From Streptomyces diastatochromogenes (GTDB lineage Bacteria > Actinomycetota > Actinomycetes > Streptomycetales > Streptomycetaceae), in assembly GCA_001418405.1 (NCBI GenBank), contig LIQL01000076.1:1-35253 (forward strand): a stretch of DNA of 35,253 bases, written 5' to 3'. The notes under the pieces were generated by a model that worked only from the letters and a program-made list of their open reading frames with translations, had not been told where the DNA came from and did no database searches. This document shows, one piece after another, positions 1 to 11,626 of the stretch (its first letter is position 1; each line of letters opens with the position of its first letter). Made by a program: the position numbers and the translations under genes.

Positions 1-231
1 AACCCCAGCGCCCCCTTCAGCGCCCGCACCAAGATCGGCACCGGCTGGGGCGGCTACAACGCCCTCGTCTCCACCGGCGACATCAACCTCGACGGCAAGA
101 CCGACTTCGTCGCCCGCGACACCAGCGGCCGCCTGTACGCCTACTACGGCACCGGCAACGCCACCAGCCCCTACCAGGCACGTGTCCAGATCGGCACCGG
201 CTGGAACATCTACACCAAGCTGTTCTCCTGA
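1..231 (+). CDS. FG-GAP/VCBS repeat protein, C-terminal fragment
   Basis: The reading frame is open from the first base of the window and stops at TGA 229-231, so only the last 76 residues are visible. They contain two beta-propeller-type blades: a GDINLDGKTDFVARDTSGRL stretch (residues about 27-46) with the Asp-rich calcium-binding look of FG-GAP/VCBS repeats, and two copies of an IGTGW motif (about 12-16 and 68-72). In Streptomyces such C-termini belong to secreted proteins, often extracellular enzymes carrying a repeat domain, but the catalytic part and any signal peptide lie outside the window. The gene runs convergently into acnA and is separated from it by two strong hairpins. Family is fairly sure; the function of the whole protein cannot be told. 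Confidence 0.8.
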   Translation, partial: NPSAPFSARTKIGTGWGGYNALVSTGDINLDGKTDFVARDTSGRLYAYYGTGNATSPYQARVQIGTGWNIYTKLFS

Positions 232-237
232 CCGACC

Positions 238-285
238 GGCAGCGTCGGCCGGTCGCCTCGCCCGAGGCGGCCGGCCGGCGCTGCC
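238..285. terminator. Hairpin after the FG-GAP gene
   Basis: A long stem runs from GGCAGCG (238-244) through CGGCCGG and CGCCTC to a GCCC loop (260-263) and back through GAGGCG, CCGGCCG and CGCTGCC (279-285). The only interruptions are two opposed T/G positions. It starts 7 bases after the stop codon. No T-run follows, as is common for Streptomyces terminators. Confidence 0.7.
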
Positions 286-300
286 GACGTGGCACGACGC

Positions 301-335
301 GAGGGCCGCACCCCCTTCCGGGGAGTGCGGCCCTC
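301..335. terminator. Second hairpin between convergent genes
   Basis: GAGGGCCGCAC (301-311) pairs perfectly with GTGCGGCCCTC (325-335) and is extended by C/G pairs toward the loop. It lies 22 bases downstream of the acnA stop, so it most likely serves acnA and, together with the 238-285 hairpin, insulates the convergent pair. Confidence 0.7.
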
Positions 336-357
336 GTTCACTGCCGTGCCGTGCCGC

Positions 358-3170
<2,813 letters not shown>

Positions 3171-3201
3171 CTAGCGCGGCAGCGGTACGCCTCTCGGCAG
3201 A

Positions 3202-3219
3202 TATCTCGATGTCGAGATA
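3202..3219. promoter_or_regulatory. Perfect 8-bp-arm palindrome in the acnA-argG intergenic region
   Basis: TATCTCGA (3202-3209), TG, TCGAGATA (3212-3219) is a perfect inverted repeat with a 2-bp spacer. It sits 130 bp upstream of acnA and about 160 bp upstream of argG. The size and AT-rich tips fit a dimeric regulator site. I cannot name the regulator. Confidence 0.45.
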
Positions 3220-3344
3220 ACTCTAATACATCACCGCTTCCGGGTCATGCCCCGACGGCGGCCACACCACCACCTTCCCGCCGGCCGATCGACGCGGCGA
3301 CACGCCCGAATCCCCCTCCGCGCCATTCATCCCCCGCACCCCCT

Positions 3345-4825
<1,481 letters not shown>

Positions 4826-4872
4826 CCCGCCAACGCCGGGCGGCCGATACGCCCCCGCGACGCACCACCGGC

Positions 4873-4912
4873 AGCGGCCGGCCCGGCGCCCCACGGCGCC
4901 GCGCCGGCCGCT
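4873..4912. terminator. Hairpin downstream of argG
   Basis: AGCGGCCGGC (4873-4882) pairs with GCCGGCCGCT (4903-4912), and GGCGCC pairs with GGCGCC around a CCAC loop (4891-4894). It lies between the convergent argG and nucleotidyltransferase genes and can serve both strands. Confidence 0.65.
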
Positions 4913-5014
4913 CGCCGTTCTCCCGGACGGCCCGGGACCCGGCATTCCCGCACGGGCGACGCCTGCCGGAGCGTCAGGCGGCAGATGCGCGCGGCCGTCT
5001 CGGGGGCGGGCGGC

Positions 5015-5839
5015 TCAACCGTCCCCGTACGCGGCCAGCGTCCGGTCGATCGCCGGACCCAGGAAGGCCCGGGTGAGTTCGGCGCGCCGAGCCGGCCAGT
5101 GTGCGCGGTCGGCCGCCGACACCCCGGCCGCGGTGGGCCCCGGTGCGGTGGCCGGCGGGCCGTAGCGCCGGTGCCGGAGGTCGGCGAGGAGCGGCGCCGG
5201 CGCACCCATTCCGGCCAGGACGGACAGCGCCTCACCCTTGGTGATCAGGCTGCCGTCCCGCAACGTCACCGTCGCCCGGGCCAGGGTCAGCAACCCGAGG
5301 TCCACCCAGACGTCGCGCAGCCAGTACGCGGGGTGCTCCAGTGCGGGCCGCCAGAACCCGCGCAGGTCGGCGAGGACGAAGGCGGTCAGTTGAGCGTCGG
5401 TCACCCGGGGCAGCACGGCGGCCGGGCCGTCGCCGTACCGGACCAGACCGAAGACGTGGAGTTCGCGGCGGGTGACCGGGGTGAGCGGCCGGTGCAGCAA
5501 CTCCCCGTGCGCCCACCCGAGATGGCAGCGCGTCGGATCGTCGAGCGCGGCGACGTCGGGGTAGGCGCAGTGCACCGCCCGGGCCGCCGGACCACCGGTG
5601 GCGGCGAGCCGGCGGTGCAGACCGGTCAGTTCCGCCTCCTCCCGCGCCGTGGCGGGACGTGCGAGGACCGCGACCAGGTCGAGGTCGCTGCGGCCCTCCT
5701 GGTAGTCACCGCCGGCCAACGAGCCGTGCACCCACAACGCCCGCAGCGGCACACGGTCTTGAAGGCCCGTCAGGAACGTGCGGAGCAGCGCCGCGGTGGC
5801 CGGCGGCACCGGTTCCCGCGCGTCGGTCGCCGCCCGCAT
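5015..5839 (-). CDS. Nucleotidyltransferase-fold protein (aminoglycoside adenylyltransferase-like)
   Basis: A 274-residue protein with the polymerase-beta-type nucleotidyltransferase signature HGSLAGGDYQEGRSDLDL at about residues 38-55: Gly39-Ser40 and the metal-binding pair Asp52 and Asp54. The remaining C-terminal part resembles the helical domain of ANT(3'')/ANT(9)-like adenylyltransferases (for example ELLHRPLTPVT, then KGEALSVLAGMG). The family transfers AMP to small hydroxylated substrates such as aminoglycosides, but many chromosomal Streptomyces members have no known substrate. I chose the ATG at 5837-5839 because AGGGGG lies about 6 bases upstream; the frame stays open 81 bases further. 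It is transcribed alone, convergent with argG. Fold is confident, resistance function is not. Confidence 0.75.
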   Translation of the reverse strand: MRAATDAREPVPPATAALLRTFLTGLQDRVPLRALWVHGSLAGGDYQEGRSDLDLVAVLARPATAREEAELTGLHRRLAATGGPAARAVHCAYPDVAALDDPTRCHLGWAHGELLHRPLTPVTRRELHVFGLVRYGDGPAAVLPRVTDAQLTAFVLADLRGFWRPALEHPAYWLRDVWVDLGLLTLARATVTLRDGSLITKGEALSVLAGMGAPAPLLADLRHRRYGPPATAPGPTAAGVSAADRAHWPARRAELTRAFLGPAIDRTLAAYGDG

Positions 5840-6029
5840 GGCCGCCCCCTGTCCCGTCCGCCGCGGGCGGACGTCCCGAATCCGATCCCCCGCCACCTGC
5901 CCGGACCCCGGCGACCTCAACCGCCGCGCCGGGCCCGGGCGTACGGCACCCGCCGGCCCGCGCGGGACCGGCGACCGCCGGGCCCGACCGGAGAGCCGAC
6001 GACCGCCGCACCGGCACGGCCGGGCCGCG

Positions 6030-6389
6030 TCATCCGCCTTCCAGCCCCACCCGGACCACCCGCACGATCTCCTCGTCGGTCAGGCCCAAGTGACGGGCCT
6101 CGGAGATGAGGCGTTCGGCGGCCTCGCCGAGCCGCGCCCGGCCCGGTGCGGCGGCGCCGGTGACCACCGCACCGCGGCCGCGCCGGAGTTCGATCAGCCC
6201 TTCCTCCTTCAGCCGCTGGTAACCGCGCAGCACGGTGTGGACGTTGACGCCGAGGGAGGCGGCGAGCGCGCGGGCGGCGGGCAGGCGTTCGCCGGCCGGG
6301 ACCGACCCGTCGGCGATGGCGCCGCGGACCGAGGCGGCGATCTGGTCGCCGAGCGGGACGGACGAGCCGGGGTCGACGCGGAAGAGCAT
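6030..6389 (-). CDS. GntR-family regulator, short YtrA type
   Basis: A 119-residue repressor with a winged-helix GntR domain at residues 5-75 (VPLGDQIAASVRGAI, then LPAARALAASLGVNVHTVLR and GLIELRRGRGAVV). It has only a short helical tail, as in the YtrA subfamily, with no ligand-binding FadR or UTRA domain. Its start codon lies one base after the stop of the upstream membrane-protein gene, so the two form an operon. YtrA-type regulators usually repress their own operon; the perfect inverted repeat at 7388-7414 ahead of the first gene is the obvious candidate site. Confidence 0.9.
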   Translation of the reverse strand: MLFRVDPGSSVPLGDQIAASVRGAIADGSVPAGERLPAARALAASLGVNVHTVLRGYQRLKEEGLIELRRGRGAVVTGAAAPGRARLGEAAERLISEARHLGLTDEEIVRVVRVGLEGG

Positions 6390-6390
6390 C

Positions 6391-7377
6391 TCAGTCCCCC
6401 TCTGTGGAGCGCTGGCGATCGAGATAGGTGGTGAGCAGCGCGGCGGCGGTCGCCGCGTCGTCGACCGTCACCACGAACTCCCGGCCGTTGGTGCGCCGCA
6501 GCACCAGGCCCTCACCGGAACGGAGCAGCAGACCGCTGCCGCCGGGCCGGATGCGGTACCCCCAGCCACCGTACTCGGCGAGCGGGGAGATCCGGCGGCT
6601 GGTCGCCTCGGCCACGCCCGCCAGCGGTATGCGGCGCAGCGGGACCGGGAACAGCACCGGGGTGAGGGTCAGCCCCCGCTTGTCGACGGTCACCCGCACG
6701 GAGCAGTGCACCGCGACCAACACCGCGCAGAGGAGCAGCGCGCCGCCGCCGACCCACCCGGCGGACACCCCGAGGACGACCCCGACGCAGGCCATCAACG
6801 CCGCCAGGGCGGCCATCGGCAGGGAGCTGATGGTGCGCGTCCAGCCGGCCCGGACGCCGGCGGGCAGGTCGAGGCGGCGCACCCGGCCGGGCTCCGGGCG
6901 GGGCCCTTCCGGGTCGGGACCGGCGAGCAGCCAGCCCAGTCCGGCGGCGAGCACGCCCGCCCCCAACGACGCGGCCAGTTGCAACAGGGGCATGCGGACC
7001 GCGGCGGCGTCGGCCGCGCCGGCGTTCCCCCACAGGATCGCGGCCGCCGGGTAGCCCAGGACGACGGCCAAGAAGTAGCCCGTCGCGATGAGCAGGCGCC
7101 CGCTGCGCGCGGGCAGCGCTCGCCGCGACAGGGCGGCGGTGCCGGCGCCGGCGGCGAGCAGGACGGCCAGGGACCACCACAGCAGGCCCTGCGTCGACGC
7201 GTAGCCGTTGGGCCGGCCGTCGAGGCCGAAGTGGGTGGCGAGCCGCTCGGGCAGCCGGTCGGCGACGACGGCGCAGACGCCGCCGAGGCAGACGGTGACG
7301 AGAAGGAACGGTAAGGCGGCTATCCAGCCCCGCGGACGGACGGGCGCGGGCGGGGCCGAGGGTACGGATCGCATCAT
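6391..7377 (-). CDS. DUF1648-domain membrane protein
   Basis: A 328-residue integral membrane protein. An N-terminal DUF1648 segment (LPERLATHFGLDGRPNGYAS, about residues 43-62) follows the first membrane helix, and about five further hydrophobic segments extend to residue 230. A soluble C-terminal portion (about 235-325) has a PH-like look (VTVDKRGLTLTPVLF, then GLVLRRTNGREFVVTV). DUF1648 proteins paired with YtrA-type GntR regulators are common in Gram-positive bacteria and some resemble SdpI-type immunity proteins; the role here is unknown. GGAGG lies 5 bases upstream of the chosen ATG; a second ATG follows at once. It is the first gene of the operon with the GntR gene and is divergent from the murA-like gene. 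Confidence 0.85.
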   Translation of the reverse strand: MMRSVPSAPPAPVRPRGWIAALPFLLVTVCLGGVCAVVADRLPERLATHFGLDGRPNGYASTQGLLWWSLAVLLAAGAGTAALSRRALPARSGRLLIATGYFLAVVLGYPAAAILWGNAGAADAAAVRMPLLQLAASLGAGVLAAGLGWLLAGPDPEGPRPEPGRVRRLDLPAGVRAGWTRTISSLPMAALAALMACVGVVLGVSAGWVGGGALLLCAVLVAVHCSVRVTVDKRGLTLTPVLFPVPLRRIPLAGVAEATSRRISPLAEYGGWGYRIRPGGSGLLLRSGEGLVLRRTNGREFVVTVDDAATAAALLTTYLDRQRSTEGD

Positions 7378-7387
7378 GGCAACCTCC

Positions 7388-7414
7388 AGTTGTTCGCATA
7401 TTAGTAGAACAACT
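7388..7414. promoter_or_regulatory. Perfect inverted repeat, likely GntR operator
   Basis: AGTTGTTC (7388-7395) and GAACAACT (7407-7414) are perfect 8-bp arms around an AT-rich 11-bp spacer. The repeat starts 11 bp upstream of the DUF1648 gene and covers its probable promoter. This is where an autoregulating YtrA-type protein would bind. Confidence 0.6.
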
Positions 7415-7441
7415 AGCAGGACGGTATGGCGTGCCGCGTCA

Positions 7442-7458
7442 ATCTCATATCTGAGATA
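7442..7458. promoter_or_regulatory. Nested palindrome ahead of the HTH-MurA gene
   Basis: ATCTCA-TATC-TGAGAT (7442-7457) is a perfect inverted repeat, and TATCT-G-AGATA (7448-7458) is a second, overlapping palindrome. They end 10 bases before the ATG of the gene whose product begins with an XRE helix-turn-helix, so autoregulation is a reasonable inference. Confidence 0.4.
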
Positions 7459-7468
7459 CGGTCACCCC

Positions 7469-8998
7469 ATGGCAGACGACTACCTCGTACGCATCGGCAG
7501 GCTCATCCGTGACGCCCGGCAGCATCGTGGCTGGACACAGACGCAGCTCGCCGAGGCGCTCGGCACCAGCCAGAGTGCGGTCAATCGGATCGAACGCGGC
7601 AACCAGAACATCAGCCTTGAGATGATCGCCCGCATCGGCGAAGCCCTGGACAGCGAAATCGTCTCGCTCGGATACGCCGGACCGATGCATCTGCGCGTGG
7701 TCGGCGGGCGCCGACTGTCCGGCAGCATCGACGTCAAGACGAGCAAGAACGCCTGCGTCGCGCTGCTGTGCGCGACCCTGCTCAACGCGGGCCGCACAAC
7801 TCTGCGCCGGGTGGCCCGCATTGAGGAGGTCTACCGCATCCTGGAGGTGCTGGGCAGCATCGGCGTCCGCACCCGGTGGATCAACGACGGCAACGACCTG
7901 GAGATCGTGCCGCCGGCCCAACTCGACCTGGAATCGATGGACTTGGAGGCGGCCCGCCGCACCCGCAGCGTCATCATGTTCCTCGGCCCGCTGCTGCACC
8001 GGATGGACCGCTTCAAGCTGCCCTACGCGGGCGGCTGCGACCTCGGCACCCGGACCGTCACGCCGCACATGACCGCCCTGCGGCACTTCGGCCTGGAGAT
8101 CACCGCGACCGACGGCACCTACCTCGCCGAGGTCGACCGGACCGTCGCCCCCAAGCGCGCGATCGTCCTGACCGAACGCGGCGACACCGTCACCGAGAAC
8201 GCGCTGCTGGCCGCCGCCCGGCACGACGGCGTCACGGTCATCCGCAACGCCTCGTCCAACTACATGGTCCAGGACCTGTGCTTCTACCTGGAGGAGTTGG
8301 GCGTCCGGGTCGACGGGATCGGCACCACCACCCTCACCGTGCACGGCGTGGCGAAGATCGACCGCGACGTGGACTTCGCACCGTCCGAGGACCCGGTCGA
8401 GGCGATGAGCCTGCTGGCCGCGGCCGTCGTCACCGAGTCGGAACTGACGATCCGCCGGGTGCCGGTGGAGTTCCTGGAGATCGAGCTGGCGGTCCTGGAG
8501 GAGATGGGCCTGGACCACGAGCGCGGCGCCGAGTACCCGGCCGACAACGGCCGCACCCGGCTCGTCGACCTGACCGTCCGCCCCTCCAAGCTCCAGGCCC
8601 CCCTGGACAAGATCCACCCGATGCCCTTCCCCGGCCTCAACATCGACAACGTCCCCTTCTTCGCGGCCATCGCGGCCACCGCCCAGGGCCAGACCCTCAT
8701 CCACGACTGGGTCTACGACAACCGCGCCATCTACCTCACCGACCTCACCCGCCTCGGCGCCCAGGTCAAACTCCTCGACCCGCACCGCGTCCTGGTCGAC
8801 GGCCCCACCCGCTGGCGCTCCGCGGAAATGATGTGCCCCCCGGCACTCCGCCCCGCCGTCGTCGTCCTCCTCGCCATGATGGCCGCCGAGGGCACCTCGG
8901 TCCTCCGCAACGTCTACGTCATCAACCGCGGCTACGAGGACCTCGCCGAACGCCTCAACTCGATCGGGGCCCAGATCGAGATCTTCCGGGACATTTGA
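7469..8998 (+). CDS. murA: XRE-HTH / MurA-like enolpyruvyl transferase fusion
   Basis: A 509-residue protein with two parts. Residues about 6-62 form an XRE helix-turn-helix (GWTQTQLAEALGTSQSAVNR). Residues 74-509 form an EPSP-synthase/MurA fold: the TSKNA motif with Lys93 and Asn94 matches the substrate-binding KN of MurA, and GGCDLGTRTV (Cys190) matches the loop holding the fosfomycin-reactive cysteine. MurA transfers enolpyruvate to UDP-GlcNAc in the first committed step of peptidoglycan synthesis; this is a second, HTH-fused version that I recall beside aconitase in streptomycetes. The loop otherwise differs from canonical MurA, so substrate is uncertain. Start ATG 7469 puts the HTH at the N-terminus; no clear Shine-Dalgarno is visible. 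Its last 17 bases form the left copy of an att-like repeat, so the protein end may be supplied by the inserted element. Confidence 0.85.
   Translation: MADDYLVRIGRLIRDARQHRGWTQTQLAEALGTSQSAVNRIERGNQNISLEMIARIGEALDSEIVSLGYAGPMHLRVVGGRRLSGSIDVKTSKNACVALLCATLLNAGRTTLRRVARIEEVYRILEVLGSIGVRTRWINDGNDLEIVPPAQLDLESMDLEAARRTRSVIMFLGPLLHRMDRFKLPYAGGCDLGTRTVTPHMTALRHFGLEITATDGTYLAEVDRTVAPKRAIVLTERGDTVTENALLAAARHDGVTVIRNASSNYMVQDLCFYLEELGVRVDGIGTTTLTVHGVAKIDRDVDFAPSEDPVEAMSLLAAAVVTESELTIRRVPVEFLEIELAVLEEMGLDHERGAEYPADNGRTRLVDLTVRPSKLQAPLDKIHPMPFPGLNIDNVPFFAAIAATAQGQTLIHDWVYDNRAIYLTDLTRLGAQVKLLDPHRVLVDGPTRWRSAEMMCPPALRPAVVVLLAMMAAEGTSVLRNVYVINRGYEDLAERLNSIGAQIEIFRDI
8982..8998 (+). repeat. Left att-like core (attL)
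   Basis: TCTTCCGGGACATTTGA forms the last coding bases and stop of the murA-like gene. It matches 22944-22960 at 16 of 17 positions; the one difference (T/C) is a synonymous change in the final Ile codon. This is the typical pattern of integration into a gene end without destroying the gene. Confidence 0.6.
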
Positions 8999-9005
8999 TA
9001 AGAGA

Positions 9006-9064
9006 ATGCCGACGCCCCCTGTCTGACCAGCTGTTTAGTGGGTCAGGGAGGGGCGCGGCGGCAT
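9006..9064. terminator. Hairpin after the murA-like gene, inside the element
   Basis: ATGCCG (9006-9011) pairs with CGGCAT (9059-9064), CGCCCC with GGGGCG, and CTGACC with GGTCAG, with small bulges. It starts 8 bases after the murA stop. It is a diverged relative of the hairpin at 22978-23031 and probably replaces the original murA terminator. Confidence 0.6.
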
Positions 9065-9065
9065 C

Positions 9066-9087
9066 TCTGGGACTTCTCTGGGACTTT
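9066..9087 (+). repeat. Paired GGGACTT repeats, left arm sites
   Basis: TCTGGGACTTC and TCTGGGACTTT stand in tandem with an 11-bp period, about one helical turn. Such spaced repeats next to a recombinase gene and an att core are what arm-type integrase binding sites look like. The same pair occurs near the right end at 22823-22840. Confidence 0.5.
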
Positions 9088-9141
9088 GGGCCTGCGGCGG
9101 GCTACGAACCACGCTCCGCAGGCTCCGGCGACCGGCCGCGG

Positions 9142-9695
9142 CTAGGCGAAGATCGCATCGATGGCGGCACTGCCGCGTGCGCCGGCGCGGGGCAGGAAGT
9201 GGGAGTACTTCCGCAACGTGAACCCGGGATCGGAGTGCCCCAGCCAGCGTGCCAGGGAGACGACCGATTCTCCAGCCTCCAGTTCCTCGGAGGCGTAGAA
9301 GTGGCGCAGGGCGTGGAAACCGTGCTCCCGGGACGGCTCCCACACGCGGGCACCGTCGGTGCTGCCCTCGTCCAGCGGGGCGATCACGCCCGCCGTGGCC
9401 AGCGCGGGCTTCCACACGTAGGAGTTGAAGTAGTTCCGGTTGATGGCCTTCCGCTCGCGTCCCGTCACCAGGAGGCTGTAGGTCCTCGGCCGCCGGTGTT
9501 TGGACTCCACCGGTGTTTCGGCCGGAGTCGGGTCGTCCCAGGGCAGCGTGACCGGCACCGGCGCGAACTGCTCCATGTACTGCCGGATGGCCCGGGCCAC
9601 GCTGGACGGCAGCGGCACGTCCCGGACCTTGCGCCCCTTGGGGAGCGCGAAACACAGCTTTGCCCGCACCATCTTGACCTGCCGCCGAACGTGGA
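9142..9695 (-). pseudogene. Tyrosine recombinase (integrase), 5'-truncated
   Basis: The C-terminal half of a phage-type integrase. The box II block is visible (HALRHFYASEEL), followed by LGHSDPGFTLRKYSHF, which holds the catalytic His and the nucleophilic Tyr. Upstream are the usual beta-strand and PKGRKVRDVPLP blocks. Recognisable homology begins at VHVRRQVKMV (near 9695); the preceding core-binding domain and the box I arginine are missing. The open frame continues past 9695 only because it reads antisense through the cupin relic. With box I gone the protein cannot be catalytic. An intact relative would be roughly 380-450 residues. Confidence 0.8.
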
Positions 9696-9699
9696 CGAC

Positions 9700-10255
9700 T
9701 TTCGTAGCCGCCACCGAAGGCTGCTCCCTCCACGTGACCTGTGGCCTGAAAACCACCACCGGCGCCGACCTGCTCTCCTGGCTGGCGGACCAACTGCGCG
9801 CCTCGGCAACCATCCGCGCCAATCTGCCCTACCTCGCTTCCGCCGAAGAGCACGCAGTGCACCTGGAAGCGCTACGGAAGGAGGTCACCGCAGCCCTGCA
9901 CGACGGGCTGATCGAGGACTTCGTCCGTGCGCGGGCGACGACAGACCCGGGCCGACCGATCCCCTCCCTGCCGTTCGTCAACGGCATCCCCGCCGACGAA
10001 AACCTCCACGTACACCTCACCGCATCGGGCGCCTGGCGCGAAGTGGACAGCGAGGGCCACGTGGTGATGAACGCAGGCGGCCAACAGTGGACCTTCGCCG
10101 CTCCTGTACTCGCCGTCGTCGAACACCTCACCGGCGGAAGGACCGCATCCAAAGGCGAGTTGGCTGTAGCCTCGTCGCTTCCCGTCGGCCAACTCGCCAT
10201 CCTGGTAACCGAACTGGTCACGGCCGATGTCGCCGCTGTCAGCCGCCGAAGGTAG
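9700..10255 (+). pseudogene. JmjC/cupin-type oxygenase, C-terminal remnant
   Basis: The frame reads EGCSLHVTCGLKTTTGADLL from about 9709 and ends at TAG 10253-10255, giving about 180 residues. From memory, this resembles the C-terminal half of Streptomyces JmjC-domain (cupin-4 type) proteins: a helical region (residues LASAEEHAVHLEALRK), then a wing-like segment ending WTFAAPVLAVVEHLTGG. The N-terminal half with the iron-binding HxD...H site is missing. The remnant starts where the oppositely oriented integrase remnant starts, so one deletion probably removed both 5' ends. Family assignment is moderate; being a fragment is fairly sure because no start with a ribosome site precedes it. Confidence 0.55.
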
Positions 10256-10263
10256 CAATCCTG

Positions 10264-10656
10264 ATGTTCACTGCACCTGAGTCAGCCGTCAGGGACCGCA
10301 TGCTTTCCGCCCGCCACCATGCCTGCGTCCGACTGGACGCCATCGACGCCGCGGGCGGAGAGGTGTGGGGATACGAGGGGCGGACGCTGTCCGGGGCTGT
10401 GACGGCCTCGGATGGCCTCGCCTGGCTCCGGCTGGTCAGCGAGCCCGACGACAAAGCAGGCGGGAAGCTGTGGGAGGGCCCCAGGGAAGCGGAACGATCC
10501 GTACCTCCCGCGGTACCGCGGCCACAGCTGCTCGGCTTGCACGACTGGTCGGCCGACGGCTGAGCCTACCGGGCCGAGCTCTACCAGCACGTCGGCACAC
10601 CGCCGGTGTCCCGCAGCCCGGTCCCAAGTTCTCCCACACCCAACTCGCGGCGCTAA
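10264..10656 (+). pseudogene. Phosphotransferase-like protein with in-frame stop
   Basis: From ATG 10264 the frame reads MFTAPESAVRDRMLSARHHA onwards and meets TGA at 10561-10563 after 99 residues. The same frame then continues AYRAELYQHVGTPPV to TAA at 10654. In relatives I recall (annotated as aminoglycoside-phosphotransferase-like) the block is HDW-x(4)-W-x-YRAELY, so the TGA stands where a Trp (TGG) is expected. The remaining C-terminal part is absent, and an IS lies 78 bp downstream. It follows the cupin remnant by 8 bases, and the two probably formed one unit. Likely inactive. Confidence 0.5.
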
Positions 10657-10739
10657 GCTCACGTCGAGGCCATGCACATCGGCGCATGGAACAAAACGCC
10701 GTGCCTTGTGTTCAGCACCGAGTTACCGTCTAAGAGTTC

Positions 10740-11572
10740 CTAACGCAACGTGTTCTGCAGGCGTCGCCAGCAGATCAGTGAACAGGCGAGTTTAAGGAAC
10801 GCCTCGTGGATGTCGTCTCGGGTTTCCCAGCGGATGCGCAGGCGGCCGAACCAGTGCAGGAGCGCGATCGTCTGTTCCACGACCCATCGCTTGGTTCCCA
10901 GGCCGGAGCCGTGTTCGGTGCCGCGTCGGGCGATGACCGGCTTGATGCCCTTTGCCCAGACCTGGCGCCGGTAGCAGTCGTGGTCGTAGCCTCGGTCGGC
11001 GTAGACCTCCTTCGGTCGCTTGCGGGGCCGGCCGCGTTTGCCGCGGATGGGCGGGATCGCTTCCAGCAGGGGCATCAGCTGGGTGACGTCGTTGCGGTTT
11101 CCTCCGGTCAGCGTCACAGCCAGCGGGATGCCTGTGGCGTCGCAGATCACGTGGTGTTTGGAGCCCGGTCGGCCTCGGTCGACCGGGCTCCGTCCGGTTT
11201 TGGGCTGCCCTTGAGCGCCCGGACGTGGGAGCTGTCGGTCACCGCCCGCGACAAGTCCAGACGGTCGGTGGCCCGCAGTTCGTCCAGTAGCACCTCGTGC
11301 AGCCGCTGCCACACCCCGGCGTTGCTCCAGTCCCGCAGCCGCCGCCAGCAGGTCATCCCCGAGCCGAACCCGAGCTCGCCGGGCAGCCATTCCCACTGGA
11401 TGCCGGTGTAGAGGACGAACAAGATGCCGCAGAGCACCTTGCGGTCCTCCAACGCCTTCTTCCGCCCCGGCCGCCGCTGACCATCGGGTGTCGATGGCAG
11501 CAACGGCTCGATTCTCGACCACAACTCATCGTAAACCAGCCAGGGTTGAGGGTTCCGCTTGCCCACACCCAA
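10740..11572 (-). CDS. IS5-family transposase (two frames joined by -1 frameshift)
   Basis: The first frame runs from a TTG at 11570-11572 to a stop near 11147. It carries the N-terminal IS5-type domain (WLVYDELWSRIEPLLP, then TGIQWEWLPGELGFG and TDSSHVRALKG, with the first catalytic Asp). The second frame continues with HHVICDATGIPLAVTLTGG, EVYADRGYDHD (second Asp) and KRWVVEQTIALLHWFGRLR (Glu), and ends at TAG 10740-10742 inside the terminal repeat. Fusion through the slippery site at 11198-11204 gives a complete DDE transposase of about 277 residues. A GTG at 11564-11566 is an alternative start. Cut-and-paste transposition of the IS is the expected role. Confidence 0.85.
11160..11204 (-). 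promoter_or_regulatory. Programmed -1 frameshift signal of the transposase
   Basis: On the minus strand the heptamer C CCA AAA (11204-11198) is in the first frame and permits tandem slippage to CCC AAA. Six bases downstream is a perfect 12-bp stem: GGAGCCCGGTCG, an 8-base loop, CGACCGGGCTCC (11191-11160). This is the classical X XXY YYZ plus stimulatory stem-loop arrangement. Confidence 0.8.
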
Positions 11573-11626
11573 GCAACCGACGCATCCGTCCGGAGGACAC
11601 GGCTACCAGTGTTGCGTTAGGAGCTC

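Larger units (their letters stand above)
10734..11626 (-). mobile_element. IS5-family insertion sequence
   Basis: Terminal inverted repeats GAGTTCCTAACGCAAC (10734-10749) and GTTGCGTTAGGAGCTC (11611-11626) match at 15 of 16 positions. TAA flanks the element on both sides (10731-10733 and 11627-11629), a fitting 3-bp target duplication. The 893-bp length and two overlapping frames with a -1 shift fit the IS427-type group of the IS5 family. It appears intact. It landed in decayed DNA behind the phosphotransferase relic. Confidence 0.85.

Noticed and set aside
5015..5839. Nucleotidyltransferase as a proven aminoglycoside resistance gene
   Set aside because: Only the fold and the two metal-binding Asp residues are visible; the substrate cannot be read from the sequence.
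7876..10563. An 895-codon plus-strand frame running through murA and the integrase relic
   Set aside because: Only its last 99 codons, from ATG 10264, read as a protein; the rest is out of frame with murA and antisense to the integrase relic.
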